A stretch of 51,462 nucleotides of DNA, from contig DAHVYW010000128.1 in the NCBI GenBank assembly GCA_027324025.1, forward strand, positions 1-51,462. The letters run 5' to 3'. The DNA is from JAJZQD01 sp021847735 (lineage in GTDB: Bacteria; Bacillota; Thermincolia; Thermincolales; UBA2595). The notes beneath the pieces were generated by a model that was not told the DNA's origin, did no database searches, and saw only the letters and a program-made list of their open reading frames with translations. Positions 42,443 through 51,462 of this stretch are shown here, piece by piece (position 1 is the first letter of the stretch; each line of letters begins with the position of its first letter). The position numbers and the translations under genes were made by a program.

Positions 42443-43102
42443 CTATAAAAAACCGTTGCGGGCCAAGTATTCGAGGCTCAGTGAGCCGGTCTGGCCGTCG
42501 GTATTGTCATCTCCCTTTGCTCCCATGAGCCGCTCTACATACTTGCCGATAATATCCGATTCAAGATTTACCCTTTCTCCGGCTGTTTTATATCCCAGGG
42601 TAGTCAGTTTTGCGGTGTGGGGAATCAGGGATACTTGAAAAGTGTCATCATTGCAGTCCACCACCGTCAGGCTAGTGCCGTCAATGGCAATGGAGCCCTT
42701 TTTCACAACATATTTCATCACTTCAGCCGGGCCTCTGATTTCGGTAAGGACCGCAATATCTTCTCTCCGCTGGCGGACAATGGTCCCAACCCCGTCGATG
42801 TGCCCGCTGACGATATGCCCGCCAAGCCTGTCCCCAACCCGCAACGCCCGTTCGAGGTTAACCCGGTCCCCAGGCTTAAGTTCTTCGAGGTTGGTTTTCC
42901 GCAAGGTCTCTGCCATCACATCAACATCAAAAAACCGTACATTATGGCTTACTACCGTCAGGCAAATACCGTTTACGGCAATGCTGTCGCCGAGTTTAAC
43001 GTCTTTTAAAACTACATCTCCCTCGATAGTCAGCCTGGCCGAGTCAGAACCCAGCTGTATCTTTTTGACTTTTCCCATTTCTTCTATTATCCCCGTGAAC
43101 AA
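42443..43102 (-). CDS. ribE: Riboflavin synthase alpha subunit RibE
   Basis: This 219-residue protein has two lumazine-binding repeats, the first opening FTGIIEEMG and each with a GHIVSGHIDG- or VKKGSIAIDGTSL-type segment. It dismutates two lumazines to riboflavin. The start was set at TTG 43102 because the family begins MFTGIIEE and GGCGGGTG lies 7 bases upstream; GTG 43111 is the alternative. Confidence 0.95.
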   Translation of the reverse strand: MFTGIIEEMGKVKKIQLGSDSARLTIEGDVVLKDVKLGDSIAVNGICLTVVSHNVRFFDVDVMAETLRKTNLEELKPGDRVNLERALRVGDRLGGHIVSGHIDGVGTIVRQRREDIAVLTEIRGPAEVMKYVVKKGSIAIDGTSLTVVDCNDDTFQVSLIPHTAKLTTLGYKTAGERVNLESDIIGKYVERLMGAKGDDNTDGQTGSLSLEYLARNGFL

Positions 43103-43131
43103 GGTCAACACCCGCCCATTCTTAATACCTA

Positions 43132-44235
43132 TCAGCTCCCGGTGTATTCCGGGTATCCCTCAATAAAGAAATCATCTCCTATTTGGCCCCAGTTAATTTC
43201 CGTCAGCCGGACGGCCTGGTCCATCAGGGCCTTGCCTAACCCGCCCACCGGGCCTGGCGCCTGGCTCCCTCCGATAATTTTGGGGGCAATAAAGGTCAGT
43301 ATTTTATCAACAAGCCCGGCCTCCAGAAATGAGGCGGCGACTTCTGCCCCGCCTTCCACCAGCAGGCTGGTAATCTCCATTTCTCCCAGCTTGCTCATCA
43401 GTTCCCGCAAATCAACCCTGCCGTGCAGGTCCAAAGATGTTCTCATTATCTTAGCTTTGCCGGAGGAAAGCAATTTAATCCTGTCCAGAGGAGCTTTATC
43501 GGTCATCACGAGACAAGTTGAAGCCTCCGACTCCTGGGTGATTACCTTGGCCTCTGCCGGTGTCCTGGCCTGGCTGTCAAGAATTATCCTGATCGGGTCA
43601 CGCCCGCCGCCAGGCAGCCTGCAGGTAAGGGAGGGGTTATCAGCTAACACGGTGTTGACCCCTACCAGTATAGCGTCATACAAGTCTCTTAGTTGGTGAA
43701 CCCGTTCCCGGGCAGCGGGCCCTGTAACCCATCTGGCGTGGCCGACACTGGTCGCTGTCTTGCCATCCAGGGTCATTGCAGTCTTCAACAGGACAAAGGG
43801 CTTTCTGGTGGTTATATATTTTATAAATATCTCGTTCATACGCCGGGCTTCGTCCTCCAAAAGCCCCACGTGAACCTCCAGGCCGGCTTCTGTCATCCGT
43901 TTTATGCCCCTGCCCGACACCAGCGGGTTGGGGTCTTTTAAAGCCACATAGACGTCAGCGATACCGGCAGCAATCACCGCTTCGCTGCAGGGTGGGGTCC
44001 GCCCATAGTGCGAACACGGCTCAAGGGTAACATACAATGTCGCCCCTTTGGCATGTTCACCCGCTTCATTCATGGCATGAACCTCGGCGTGGGGGGTCCC
44101 GGCTTTTTGGTGGTATCCCTTACCAACGATTTCCCCGTCTTTAACAATTACTGCCCCTACCATCGGGTTAGGGCTTGTCCGGCCCCTGGCCTGTTCGGCC
44201 AGTTCCAGGGCCAGCCTCATGTACTTTTCGTGCAT
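43132..44235 (-). CDS. ribD: Bifunctional deaminase-reductase RibD
   Basis: This 367-residue protein has an N-terminal deaminase with zinc ligands in HAEVHA and PCSHYGRTPPC. A reductase domain follows from about residue 150 (KTAMTLDGKTA, LVEGGAEVAASFL). It carries out the second and third steps of riboflavin synthesis. First gene after the FMN riboswitch, with an AAAGGA site before the ATG. Confidence 0.96.
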   Translation of the reverse strand: MHEKYMRLALELAEQARGRTSPNPMVGAVIVKDGEIVGKGYHQKAGTPHAEVHAMNEAGEHAKGATLYVTLEPCSHYGRTPPCSEAVIAAGIADVYVALKDPNPLVSGRGIKRMTEAGLEVHVGLLEDEARRMNEIFIKYITTRKPFVLLKTAMTLDGKTATSVGHARWVTGPAARERVHQLRDLYDAILVGVNTVLADNPSLTCRLPGGGRDPIRIILDSQARTPAEAKVITQESEASTCLVMTDKAPLDRIKLLSSGKAKIMRTSLDLHGRVDLRELMSKLGEMEITSLLVEGGAEVAASFLEAGLVDKILTFIAPKIIGGSQAPGPVGGLGKALMDQAVRLTEINWGQIGDDFFIEGYPEYTGS

Positions 44236-44261
44236 GGCTGAAGTGTTCCTTTCACGGTAAT

Positions 44262-44292
44262 AAAATAGCCCTGAAGCTATACACTCCAGGGC
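44262..44292 (-). terminator. Riboswitch-controlled terminator before ribD
   Basis: GCCCTG (44292-44287 on -) pairs with CAGGGC (44273-44268), followed by TATTTTATT. It lies between the FMN aptamer and ribD, as an expression platform for transcription termination. Confidence 0.7.
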
Positions 44293-44318
44293 AGCATGAC
44301 AAAGATAGGCGCAAAAAC

Positions 44319-44445
44319 GCTCCTTCTCCCATCCAGACTCTACTGTCGGCTCCGGAATCGCACCGGATCAACCAATTCCAGGCTCGCGGGCTTATCTAAA
44401 AAAGAATTACCGCCGGTAAGGAATTTCACCTATCCCTGAAGGTAC
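44319..44445 (-). ncRNA. FMN riboswitch (RFN element)
   Basis: The - strand carries the conserved RFN blocks in order: CAGGGATAGGTGAAATTCC, ACCGGCGGTAA, AGCCCGCGAGCC, GATCCGGTGCGATTCCGG, GCCGACAGTAGAGTCTGGATGGGAGAAGGA (given as segments). It lies upstream of ribD and downstream of a consensus promoter. FMN binding should favour the terminator at 44262 and shut the operon. Confidence 0.96.
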
Positions 44446-44472
44446 AGCTGTATAATTTTGTCGCTAAAAACA

Positions 44473-44501
44473 ATTATATTCACTTTCCCGATTAGTGTCA
44501 A
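44473..44501 (-). promoter_or_regulatory. Consensus sigma-A promoter of the riboflavin operon
   Basis: TTGACA (44501-44496) and TATAAT (44478-44473) on the - strand are both perfect and are spaced by exactly 17 bases. Transcription would start just before the FMN riboswitch. Confidence 0.85.
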
Positions 44502-44511
44502 GAAAACCTAT

Positions 44512-44793
44512 TTACTGGTGAATTTGCTCCAATTCCTTTTCTTTTTCTTTAATCTGGTTTTCGATATTGGTTACTGCCTCACACTTCTCCTTAATCTTGG
44601 CCTCGTCGATGCTGCCATCTGTCAGCATTGTATACACGAGAATACCGATATCCTCAAAGGCGCTTCTTTTCTTTTTTTGCAGCGAGTCAATTTCCAGCTT
44701 CACCTTTGTGGTGTCAATCATCTCTTTGGATTTGGCGCCAATAGTACTGACACCCTGTTCCAAGCCGTCTTTTAGCTTATCAAAGAAACCCAT
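44512..44793 (-). CDS. Small coiled-coil protein of unknown function
   Basis: This 93-residue protein opens MGFFDKLKDGLEQG and has two long charged helices (KLEIDSLQKKKRSAFEDIG and a C-terminal NQIKEKEKELEQIHQ) predicted as coiled coil. It has no cysteine, signal or membrane span. Similar N-terminal segments occur in zinc-ribbon proteins, but the ribbon is absent. The ATG at 44793 follows GGGAGG; a longer frame to 44994 runs into a terminator. Function unknown. Confidence 0.7.
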   Translation of the reverse strand: MGFFDKLKDGLEQGVSTIGAKSKEMIDTTKVKLEIDSLQKKKRSAFEDIGILVYTMLTDGSIDEAKIKEKCEAVTNIENQIKEKEKELEQIHQ

Positions 44794-44911
44794 GTTTAAT
44801 TCCTCCCAACATTTCAATCTAACAAAACTATTCCACAAAAGCCGGTGAATTCCTTCCAGTCTAAACCAATGTTGTCCAAACTCCCTAAATCGCAAACTAG
44901 ATAGAATACGA

Positions 44912-44952
44912 AAAAAAGACAGGCCCACACTAACTAGTGTGGGCCGCTTTTT
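44912..44952. terminator. Strong hairpin terminator after the S-layer gene
   Basis: A perfect 10-bp stem GGCCCACACT / AGTGTGGGCC (44922-44931 / 44936-44945) has a 4-base loop. TGTCTTTTTTT follows on the - strand. It lies 27 bases after the stop at 44972. Confidence 0.8.
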
Positions 44953-44971
44953 GTCTCGTATACTATGAAGT

Positions 44972-47900
44972 TTAGATGAACTTGGCCTTAGCAAGCATAT
45001 TCTTGATCATTACCGCCGATTCGGCCCTGGTGCTGTTACCGGCCGGTGTGAAGGCGCCATTGGTGTTTCCTTTGATGATGCCGTTTTTGGCGGCAGCGGC
45101 GACCACTGTCCTGGCCCAGGAATCGATTTTCGCCCCGTCTTTGAACTGGGCTATGTACTGGCCGGTTTCCTCTGCCGTAACAGATGTATCCTGCCCGGCA
45201 ACCTTCAGGGCTTGTACTACCATAGCCGCTACTTCTTCCCTGGTTACAAAGGCGTTGGGCTTGAAGGTCCCGTCGGTATAACCCTTGATAACACCTGCAT
45301 CAACTGCCGCGCCTACGGCCCCCGCGAACCAGTCACCGGCTTTGACATCACTGAATACCGCTTTGGACGCATTGGACTCTATACCCAATGCCCTGACAAT
45401 CAGGGTGGCGAACTGCGCCCTGGTTATTTTGTTTTCAGGGGCATAAGTGCTGTTGGTGATGCCTGTGATAATCATTTTGGAAGCCAGCGAATTTATGTCG
45501 TCTTTAGCCCAATGGGTGCTGACATCGGCAAAACTCTTGCTGTGCTGCACCACAGTATAGGTACTGTTGGTTTTCCGTTTGATGACAGCCACATTTTTGC
45601 CGTTTTCCACCGTAAACTGGGTAGGCACCGGCGACAGGGTGCCGTCTGCGTTGAGTACTGCTCCCACCGCCAGGTTGGCGTTAACCGGTGACGGAAGAAT
45701 AATACTTCTGTTCACATAGCTGTTAAAACCATTGATTTCTATAGTTTTGCCCGCTGCTGTGCCTTCCACCTTAAAATCAACAGGAGTTACCAACTGGGTC
45801 AAACCATTCTGGCTGGCATACCGCTGAATTGTGGCAGTTTGCCCTGCGGTAGCTTGTGCAATGACAATGTTTAGTGTGACATCTCTGGCCGGGACTCCCA
45901 GTTGTTGGGCGATATTTGCTATATTGATTTCCTGGCCCGGCAGGGTATACGAACCGTTAGAAGCCTCAATTTCCATAGAAGCATCCTTGTTGACAAGGGC
46001 TGTCACGATATCACCTGGAATTTCGGCCTTTACTACATTGGCGGCGGCATTCACAGGAATCACCACGATGCTGCCAACCACACTCTGGCTGATAGTATTT
46101 ATTACCGTGGAAGAATTTAGGGTAACAGTTGCCGTCGAACGGTTGTTATCTGTTCCCAATGAAGTTCTCGTTGCATCGGTAGGTAGAGATACTTTATTAT
46201 CTGCAGGCTTGGTTGCTACAGGAGTAACCGGGTTCGTATTCGATGATGAACTCCCCGAACTCCCTTCCGTCTGGCGTTGGGTCACTGTATACCGGCTAAA
46301 GTGGTTAACATCAAAGGTCAGTGTTTTGGCGCCTACATCCAAGTATACGTCGCTGGCTACCCCAGTATAGGAACTGCTACTAATATTGACAGCTTGAAAA
46401 GGAACATTCAGCATCGTGACTGAGGCGCCTTTTTCAGCCAGGAACGTGGCTGTTTCGGCATTTACTTCAACATAATACTGGCTGTTTTCGCCACTGACTA
46501 TGTTGATATCCAGGGCAGCCAGGTCATTGGTATCTTCCATAAAGTTTAAGCCGGGATTAAATTCAATACTTCCATATTCACTACGGGTGAATGTAATGGC
46601 TTGTTCAGTTTCGTACAGGTCATTAAACTCGCTCAAATCAGGAGTAGATGTCACATCAGCCAGCGGAATGTATATGCTGACAATAGCCATTTTGCCTGCC
46701 GCGTTTTGGAATGCCATTGGTCCTGTTGACGCAGTATAATCCGTGCTGCCGTCTTCCGAATAGAGTTTAACTGCAAGAGTCCCGGTCGGCAGGGTGGTGT
46801 TATCGGGGTTATATACTGTTTCCGAAATATTCAGGGTACCCCCGGTAATGGTATCCAGTACGTAATAGTAAGGCCCTGAATAAGTCATGTCGTTTACTAC
46901 CGGTTTTGCAGGCTCAAACCCGTTTGGGCCCATGACTCCCAATGCTACCCTGACTTGACCGTCCGGTATGCTGAGTCCGGAAAGCGATACCCCCAGGGAG
47001 TCTCCGTCAAAGTAAACATGGTCTGTGTCACTATCTGTGAAGGTAATGGTTGGCGCTCCCGGAGCAAAGTCCTGAATCGTCAGCACTGCGGTGCTCTGGT
47101 CGCCGATTTCGACTCCGCCGGATGGGTTACTGAGGGTCAGATTAACTGTCTCGCTGCCCTCGGTCAGTGCGTCGGTCACAACAGGAACGGTAAAGATTTT
47201 CGGATTCGCGTCACCGTCAGCAAAATAAACCGTCCCGACAGTGGTTATATAGTCCAGCCCTGCCGTGGCCGTGCCGTCACCGGTGCTATAAACCGCGCTG
47301 ACCACCCCGTCGCTGCCGCCGGTGCGGGTGACTGTAACAGTTGCCACACCGGCGTTCTCCGCTACACTGTAAATGGCTGCGCTAAACTGCAGCCGGCCTG
47401 GCTGAGCAATCTCATCGTCATTAATGGTCAAAACCGCGGTGCTCCGGTCACCGAGGCCGGCGCCGCCCGTGGGGTCACTGAGAGCCAAAGTAACAGTCAG
47501 GTTACCTTCAATTAAATCATCGGGTATGATCGGTATGGAAATCGTTTTGGGGTCTGTATCGAGGTTATCGAAGAACACCGTTCCCGTTGTATGAGTATAA
47601 TCCCTTCCGGGTACTGCTGTATCGCCGCCGTCACCGGTGGCATAGACAACACTAACCACCCCGTCGCTGCCGCCGGTGCGGGTAACAGTGACTTCGGCAA
47701 AGCCGTCGTTTTCGGCCACAGGGTAAGTGGGCGCACCGAACTGCAAGTGTCCGGGGAGCAGGGGAAGTGTCCCAATGAACTGTCCTCGACTTTCCGGAAC
47801 ATATCCAACTGCAATTGAATTTACAGTAATAGTTCTGGAAGCAGCATCAATGACAAAAACCGAACCGTTAACTTCGCCCTTAGTATTGGTAACATAGATG

Positions 47901-48808
47901 CTGGCACCGGTTGGGTCGATGGATATCCCACAGGGGCTGTCTGCCGGGTCTGGCATGTATATTGTGTCAAAGACGGTATTTGTATCAGCGTCTATAACCG
48001 AAACAGAAGGAGGATTTGCCCCATTAGCCACATATACATAGCTTCCGTCGGGGCTAACTGTCACTCCAAGCGGATAATCGCCGACCGTTGCTATTGATGA
48101 AATAACCTCATCCGTAGCTGTGTTAATAACTGAGACGATACCAGGAGAGTTATCCCTGTTTGTCACATATGCTTTGGTCCCATCAGGGCTAAAGCACACG
48201 TCGTAAGGGCTTGTCCCAACATTTATTGTTTTTGATACAGTATTTGTTGCCGCATCTATAACAGATACGTTATTGTTGCTATAGTTTGTAACGTAAATCT
48301 TGGTGCCGTCAGGGCTCACCGCGACACCCCTCGGGCTAGCCCCGGCTCCCGTATTTACTGACGCATATACGGTATCATCGACAGTGTTTATCACAAAAAC
48401 CGAGTCGCTATAACAGCTTGGCACATATGCCCAAGGTGAGACAGGGTTGCAGGCAACTGCATAAGGTCCGGGGTTAGAGCCTGTAATTAAGTCTATGGTA
48501 GTGGAAACGGTATTACTTGCGGAATCGACCACAGACACGGTGCCGTCACTGAAATTAGCGACATATACTTTTCTCCCGTCAGGGGTAATCCCTACCCCTT
48601 TGGGGGCACTTCCCACCGGAATGGTTTCAACTACAGTGTTGGTTGAGATATTGATTTTTGATACAGTACCGTCATTGTTGGCTATATAGGCAAAAGTTGG
48701 CGGCGCCACTGCCCCGGCAGGTACTGCAAAAGCGAACTGTGTCAGTATCAGAATCAGCGATAAAGCTATACTTGTCCACTTCTTTCTTCCGTCTCTGGTA
48801 ATAGTCAT
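44972..48808 (-). CDS. S-layer protein: beta-propeller, two Calx-beta, three SLH domains
   Basis: This 1278-residue secreted protein has a signal peptide (hydrophobic run ending VPAGAVA, about residue 35). A YVTN-type seven-bladed beta-propeller follows (about 40-345, with repeated VSPDGTKIYVTN blades), then two Calx-beta domains (about 355-470 and 475-585, each with VAENxG...VTVTRTGGSDG). An unassigned middle region with a Ser/Asn-rich linker near 860 leads to three SLH repeats from about 1095 to the end. SLH domains bind secondary cell-wall polymer, so the protein displays the propeller on the surface. ATG 48808 follows AAAGGGG. Ligand unknown. Confidence 0.9.
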   Translation of the reverse strand: MTITRDGRKKWTSIALSLILILTQFAFAVPAGAVAPPTFAYIANNDGTVSKINISTNTVVETIPVGSAPKGVGITPDGRKVYVANFSDGTVSVVDSASNTVSTTIDLITGSNPGPYAVACNPVSPWAYVPSCYSDSVFVINTVDDTVYASVNTGAGASPRGVAVSPDGTKIYVTNYSNNNVSVIDAATNTVSKTINVGTSPYDVCFSPDGTKAYVTNRDNSPGIVSVINTATDEVISSIATVGDYPLGVTVSPDGSYVYVANGANPPSVSVIDADTNTVFDTIYMPDPADSPCGISIDPTGASIYVTNTKGEVNGSVFVIDAASRTITVNSIAVGYVPESRGQFIGTLPLLPGHLQFGAPTYPVAENDGFAEVTVTRTGGSDGVVSVVYATGDGGDTAVPGRDYTHTTGTVFFDNLDTDPKTISIPIIPDDLIEGNLTVTLALSDPTGGAGLGDRSTAVLTINDDEIAQPGRLQFSAAIYSVAENAGVATVTVTRTGGSDGVVSAVYSTGDGTATAGLDYITTVGTVYFADGDANPKIFTVPVVTDALTEGSETVNLTLSNPSGGVEIGDQSTAVLTIQDFAPGAPTITFTDSDTDHVYFDGDSLGVSLSGLSIPDGQVRVALGVMGPNGFEPAKPVVNDMTYSGPYYYVLDTITGGTLNISETVYNPDNTTLPTGTLAVKLYSEDGSTDYTASTGPMAFQNAAGKMAIVSIYIPLADVTSTPDLSEFNDLYETEQAITFTRSEYGSIEFNPGLNFMEDTNDLAALDINIVSGENSQYYVEVNAETATFLAEKGASVTMLNVPFQAVNISSSSYTGVASDVYLDVGAKTLTFDVNHFSRYTVTQRQTEGSSGSSSSNTNPVTPVATKPADNKVSLPTDATRTSLGTDNNRSTATVTLNSSTVINTISQSVVGSIVVIPVNAAANVVKAEIPGDIVTALVNKDASMEIEASNGSYTLPGQEINIANIAQQLGVPARDVTLNIVIAQATAGQTATIQRYASQNGLTQLVTPVDFKVEGTAAGKTIEINGFNSYVNRSIILPSPVNANLAVGAVLNADGTLSPVPTQFTVENGKNVAVIKRKTNSTYTVVQHSKSFADVSTHWAKDDINSLASKMIITGITNSTYAPENKITRAQFATLIVRALGIESNASKAVFSDVKAGDWFAGAVGAAVDAGVIKGYTDGTFKPNAFVTREEVAAMVVQALKVAGQDTSVTAEETGQYIAQFKDGAKIDSWARTVVAAAAKNGIIKGNTNGAFTPAGNSTRAESAVMIKNMLAKAKFI

Positions 48809-48866
48809 TTGTTTTTCCCCTTTCAACGAGTATTCGGTACAAGAATGTTAAAAAGCCACCCCCCAA

Positions 48867-48896
48867 ATTATACAACTGTACCCTAATCTCAGTTAA
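48867..48896 (-). promoter_or_regulatory. Probable sigma-A promoter of the S-layer gene
   Basis: TATAAT (48872-48867) is perfect. TTAACT (48896-48891) lies 18 bases upstream and matches the -35 at four of six positions. The leader is about 50 bases. Confidence 0.55.
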
Positions 48897-48993
48897 GGCT
48901 GTAATTTACATAACCATAAGAAAATTGTAACATTCCACCTACCCCAAAAAATATCACCTAAAAGAATGATTTTTCGACAAGTTGTTTCAGTCT

Positions 48994-49028
48994 ACAAATA
49001 CAAAGAACCGCCAAAATTGGCGGTTCTT
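48994..49028 (-). terminator. Intrinsic terminator of the LuxR-type gene
   Basis: A 12-bp perfect stem (49003-49014 with 49017-49028) is followed on the - strand by TGTATTTG. It lies 21 bases after the stop at 49049. Confidence 0.65.
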
Positions 49029-49048
49029 AAGAAACGGGTTTATTCAAT

Positions 49049-50134
49049 TTAAAGCGAAAACATCTTTGAAATCAATTCTGTTCTGGACTGGACGCCGGTT
49101 TTTAAGAATATGTTGTGGACGTGGGTTTTTATAGTATTAACACTCAAGAACAACTTGGTGGCCATCTCCTCGTTAGACTTGCCGTCAGCCAGCAGCCTGG
49201 CAATATCCTTTTCCCTTTTACTCAACCTGTCTAACAGGGACACATTTAGTCTTTGCATATTAGGGGTACTGGGCGGGCTTACCACTATAAAGATAGGGGA
49301 TCCGTCTATGGCATCTTTGCGGGCAAAAACATGAAACAACCGTTTCCCCACGGGAGTGTTCAGATTTAAAGAATATGCCCATGGAGCAGTGTGGTCACTG
49401 TCACATTCGGCAGTGCCAACTTTTCGACAGCATACCTTTAACTGTTCTAACAGTTCACTTTCGGCTGTGTAACTGTTAGAATTATTAATCAGGTTTTTGG
49501 CAATGTCATTGATATATAGCAAGTCATACTGGAAATTGAAGATGAAAAACGCTTCATCAAAGAATTCAAAAACCTGGCTTAACCCCGTCTTTAAAATTTC
49601 GTTCTCCTGTACCAGCCTTAAATTTCTAAAAGCGGTACTTAGGTGGCGGCCCGCAAGCTGCAGGGCTTTCATCTCCCAGTCTTGAAAATCGCGCTGCCGC
49701 TTGTTGCGGTGAAGCGATATTTCCCCCACCAGTTTGTTCTCATCGAATACCTGCACACATGCTATATAATACATACCGTTTTTTAGGAGAAAATCCGCCC
49801 TGTGTTCGTTCTTTTCCCATTGGGTGTAATCCAGGTAATCGGAACTCCGGTCCACCGCAGGAATTGTCTGTCCTTCAAAAACAGCTTTTTTGTATGCGTC
49901 AAGTGGTTCGTAGTGGGATTTGTACTGTTCAAAAAGCCCCTCGCTCAAATCCTCGCTGTAGGAATCAACAAAATTTGTCCCCCGGGTTAGAAAAAATACC
50001 CCACTTTCGATGGGGACAATCTTTCTCAACCCACTTAAACCCACCTGCTGGAGCTTTCTGAGGTTGGGCGCATTATACATGGTTTCAATAAGACTATTTA
50101 GTTGACTAAATGGCAGCTCGCTAAAGACCCCCAT
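49049..50134 (-). CDS. LuxR-family transcriptional regulator with N-terminal sensor region
   Basis: This protein of about 361 residues has a C-terminal LuxR helix-turn-helix: LSKREKDIARLLADGKSNEEMATKLFLSVNTIKTHVHNIFLKTG. A GAF-like region (about 20-170) and a PAS-like segment (FDEAFFIFNFQYDLLYIN) precede it. No receiver domain is present, so it probably binds a ligand. It lies divergent from the MFS gene and is a candidate regulator of it or of the S-layer gene. ATG 50134 is preferred; the GTG at 50146 overlaps the AAGGGG site. Confidence 0.85.
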   Translation of the reverse strand: MGVFSELPFSQLNSLIETMYNAPNLRKLQQVGLSGLRKIVPIESGVFFLTRGTNFVDSYSEDLSEGLFEQYKSHYEPLDAYKKAVFEGQTIPAVDRSSDYLDYTQWEKNEHRADFLLKNGMYYIACVQVFDENKLVGEISLHRNKRQRDFQDWEMKALQLAGRHLSTAFRNLRLVQENEILKTGLSQVFEFFDEAFFIFNFQYDLLYINDIAKNLINNSNSYTAESELLEQLKVCCRKVGTAECDSDHTAPWAYSLNLNTPVGKRLFHVFARKDAIDGSPIFIVVSPPSTPNMQRLNVSLLDRLSKREKDIARLLADGKSNEEMATKLFLSVNTIKTHVHNIFLKTGVQSRTELISKMFSL

Positions 50135-50149
50135 TATTTTTTTCACCCC

Positions 50150-50178
50150 TTGGAACTTTGCCTCTAGGAATGTATAAT
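50150..50178 (+). promoter_or_regulatory. Sigma-A promoter of the MFS gene
   Basis: TTGGAA (50150-50155) and TATAAT (50173-50178) are spaced by 17 bases. It lies 35 bases before the ATG. Confidence 0.7.
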
Positions 50179-50213
50179 TATGATAAATTCTTCCCGATAG
50201 GAGATTCTCCTTT

Positions 50214-51437
50214 ATGTTTCGACATAACCGTAAAAATTTTTACATATTGTTAGTTGACGTTATCGCTTTTTATGTTTTCTTTACACTATGGGATGTCAAT
50301 ACCGTTATTCCGGTATTCCTGGATAAACTGGGGAGTCCTTCCTGGACAATCGGGCTGGCCAATTCAATCAAACAGCTAGGTTTCATCATACCCCAACTGG
50401 TATTACTGCCGCATATATATAAAATTGGCAGCCTTGTGCGCTTCATAAGAAAAGTGCTGTTTGTTAACAGGCCCCAACTCGTAGCCTTTTTAATACTTTT
50501 ACTCTTGCTGAAACCGGGTAAGCCGATGGTTATTGCATTTATAATTTCCTTTGCGGTTTTAAACTTCGGTGAAGGTCTGACCCTCCTCCCCTGGATGGAC
50601 CTTTTGGGCAGGACAGTTCAACCAAATACCAGGGGTAGGTTTTACGGCGCTGTTCAGGTCTTGTCCGGTTTGGCCGCTTTAGGTTCGGGGTATGTAATTT
50701 CTAAGTACATAGAAAACACCGGTTACCCCTTTCCGGTTAATTTTGTTTTAATATTCGGCTTGGGTTCAGTTATCATCCTGCCGTCCCTGTATTTATTCAA
50801 AATAGCCGAAGACCCGGTATTACCGGAAATTTCATTCCGCCCAAACTGGAGGATATCAGCAGTAAACTGTTTTAAAAACAAAGAGTTTATCCTGATGCTT
50901 GTTGTACAGATTCTAATTAGTGCCGATGCCCTGGCCCTGCCGTTTTACATTATCATGGTCAGACACAGGTTTGCGTGGCTGGCCTCATCAACCGGTACAT
51001 ACGTATTTTTGAGCATTATCGGTGGAGTATTAGGGGGAATCCTGTGGGGGTACCTGAGTGATAAAAAAGGAAACCGTACAGCCATCATTTTTATAGCGTT
51101 ATTTAATGTGTTAACTTCCGGCTCCTTTCTGATTACCCAGTTTATTCAGAGTAAAGCAGTATTGGCTGCCATACTTGCCCCCGGATTTATCTTGGCAGGC
51201 ATGGTGGCCGGCGGGTGGCTTGGATTTGTCAACTACATGCTGGATTTGGCCGGAGATGACGAAAGGCCTTTTTATATTACCGTGGATAACGCCATACTAC
51301 TGCCTATAGCACTATTGCCAATATTGGGTGGTATCATCAGGGATTTTGGCGGGGACTTAACCCTTTATGTTATCACAACGACTTCCATGATTATCGGATT
51401 TATACTGTCATTCCGGCTCAAAGAACCGCGCCAATAA
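50214..51437 (+). CDS. Major facilitator superfamily transporter
   Basis: This 407-residue membrane protein has about twelve helices in two halves. The loop between helices 8 and 9 carries the MFS-type GILWGYLSDKKGNRT, and an NTRGRFYGAVQ segment lies after helix 4. The substrate cannot be told. The ATG follows AGGAG. It is transcribed away from the LuxR-type gene. Confidence 0.88.
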   Translation: MFRHNRKNFYILLVDVIAFYVFFTLWDVNTVIPVFLDKLGSPSWTIGLANSIKQLGFIIPQLVLLPHIYKIGSLVRFIRKVLFVNRPQLVAFLILLLLLKPGKPMVIAFIISFAVLNFGEGLTLLPWMDLLGRTVQPNTRGRFYGAVQVLSGLAALGSGYVISKYIENTGYPFPVNFVLIFGLGSVIILPSLYLFKIAEDPVLPEISFRPNWRISAVNCFKNKEFILMLVVQILISADALALPFYIIMVRHRFAWLASSTGTYVFLSIIGGVLGGILWGYLSDKKGNRTAIIFIALFNVLTSGSFLITQFIQSKAVLAAILAPGFILAGMVAGGWLGFVNYMLDLAGDDERPFYITVDNAILLPIALLPILGGIIRDFGGDLTLYVITTTSMIIGFILSFRLKEPRQ

Positions 51438-51462
51438 AAACAGCGCCTAGGCGCTGTTTTTA
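51436..51462 (+). terminator. Terminator of the MFS gene
   Basis: CAGCGC (51441-51446) pairs with GCGCTG (51451-51456) around CTAG, flanked by A and T runs. It reaches the window edge. Confidence 0.75.

Noticed and set aside
47512..47814. 100-codon - strand frame within the S-layer gene
   Set aside because: It is an out-of-frame reading of the Calx-beta coding region.

Overview
The window reads as the chromosome of an anaerobic, endospore-forming Firmicute of the Clostridia. Peptococcaceae or Thermincola-like relatives are my best guess from gene content, not from a marker gene. The signs are spore-coat genes (CotE, YheC/YheD), an SLH-domain S-layer protein, a Tat-exported [NiFe] hydrogenase, a futalosine-type menaquinone pathway, HdrB/HdrC, SelB/YedF, and YbaB. 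No rRNA, tRNA, CRISPR array or intact transposase was seen.

Layout. 1-8977 (+ strand) is a sporulation island. It holds two CotE-like coat proteins, four tandem YheC/YheD-type ATP-grasp ligases, a phiEco32-type COOH-NH2 ligase fused to an ATP-grasp-like N-terminus, and a Met/Gly/Pro- and Phe-rich small protein behind a sigma-K-like promoter. 9091-10866 (-) has murF and a small membrane protein. 11130-18944 (-) is a hydrogenase locus: a sigma-54 activator with an [FeFe]-hydrogenase-like sensor domain, a sigma-54 promoter, a leader with a terminator-like hairpin, then small subunit, large subunit, maturation protease, FeS protein, NrfD-type membrane subunit and TatA. 19197-26757 (-) holds a hypothetical protein, YbaB, a DUF4911-like protein, a LarA-family protein, a PstS-like lipoprotein, a diguanylate cyclase with an out-of-frame HD-GYP remnant, a GGDEF response regulator and YedF. 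26770-36165 (-) runs MenG fusion, MqnP, UbiX, MqnE, MqnA, MqnC, TatA, TatC, SelB. 36405-39770 (-) has an HD-GYP protein, HdrB, HdrC and SpeD. 39952-44501 (-) is a riboflavin operon (ribD-ribE-ribBA-ribH plus an FAH-family gene) behind a consensus sigma-A promoter and an FMN riboswitch. 44512-51462 has a small coiled-coil protein, a large S-layer beta-propeller protein, and a LuxR-type regulator divergent from an MFS transporter.

How it fits together. Hydrogenase, NrfD/FeS membrane module, menaquinone synthesis and two Tat gene sets describe periplasm-facing hydrogen oxidation feeding a quinone pool. The hydrogenase appears to be controlled by a redox- or H2-responsive sigma-54 activator. The 5' island looks like a dedicated mother-cell module for building or modifying the spore coat by amide-bond ligation.

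A nearly identical 113-nt three-hairpin repeat occurs three times (8426, 11022, 16446), always in the same orientation and 3' of TTGAT or TTTAT, as expected of a non-autonomous IS200/IS605-like element. One copy sits in the hydrogenase leader and another supplies the tatA stop codon. The most novel candidates are the amidoligase/coat island, this repeat family, the hydrogenase control region, and the fusion of a DDxxD-less polyprenyl-synthase-like domain to MenG.
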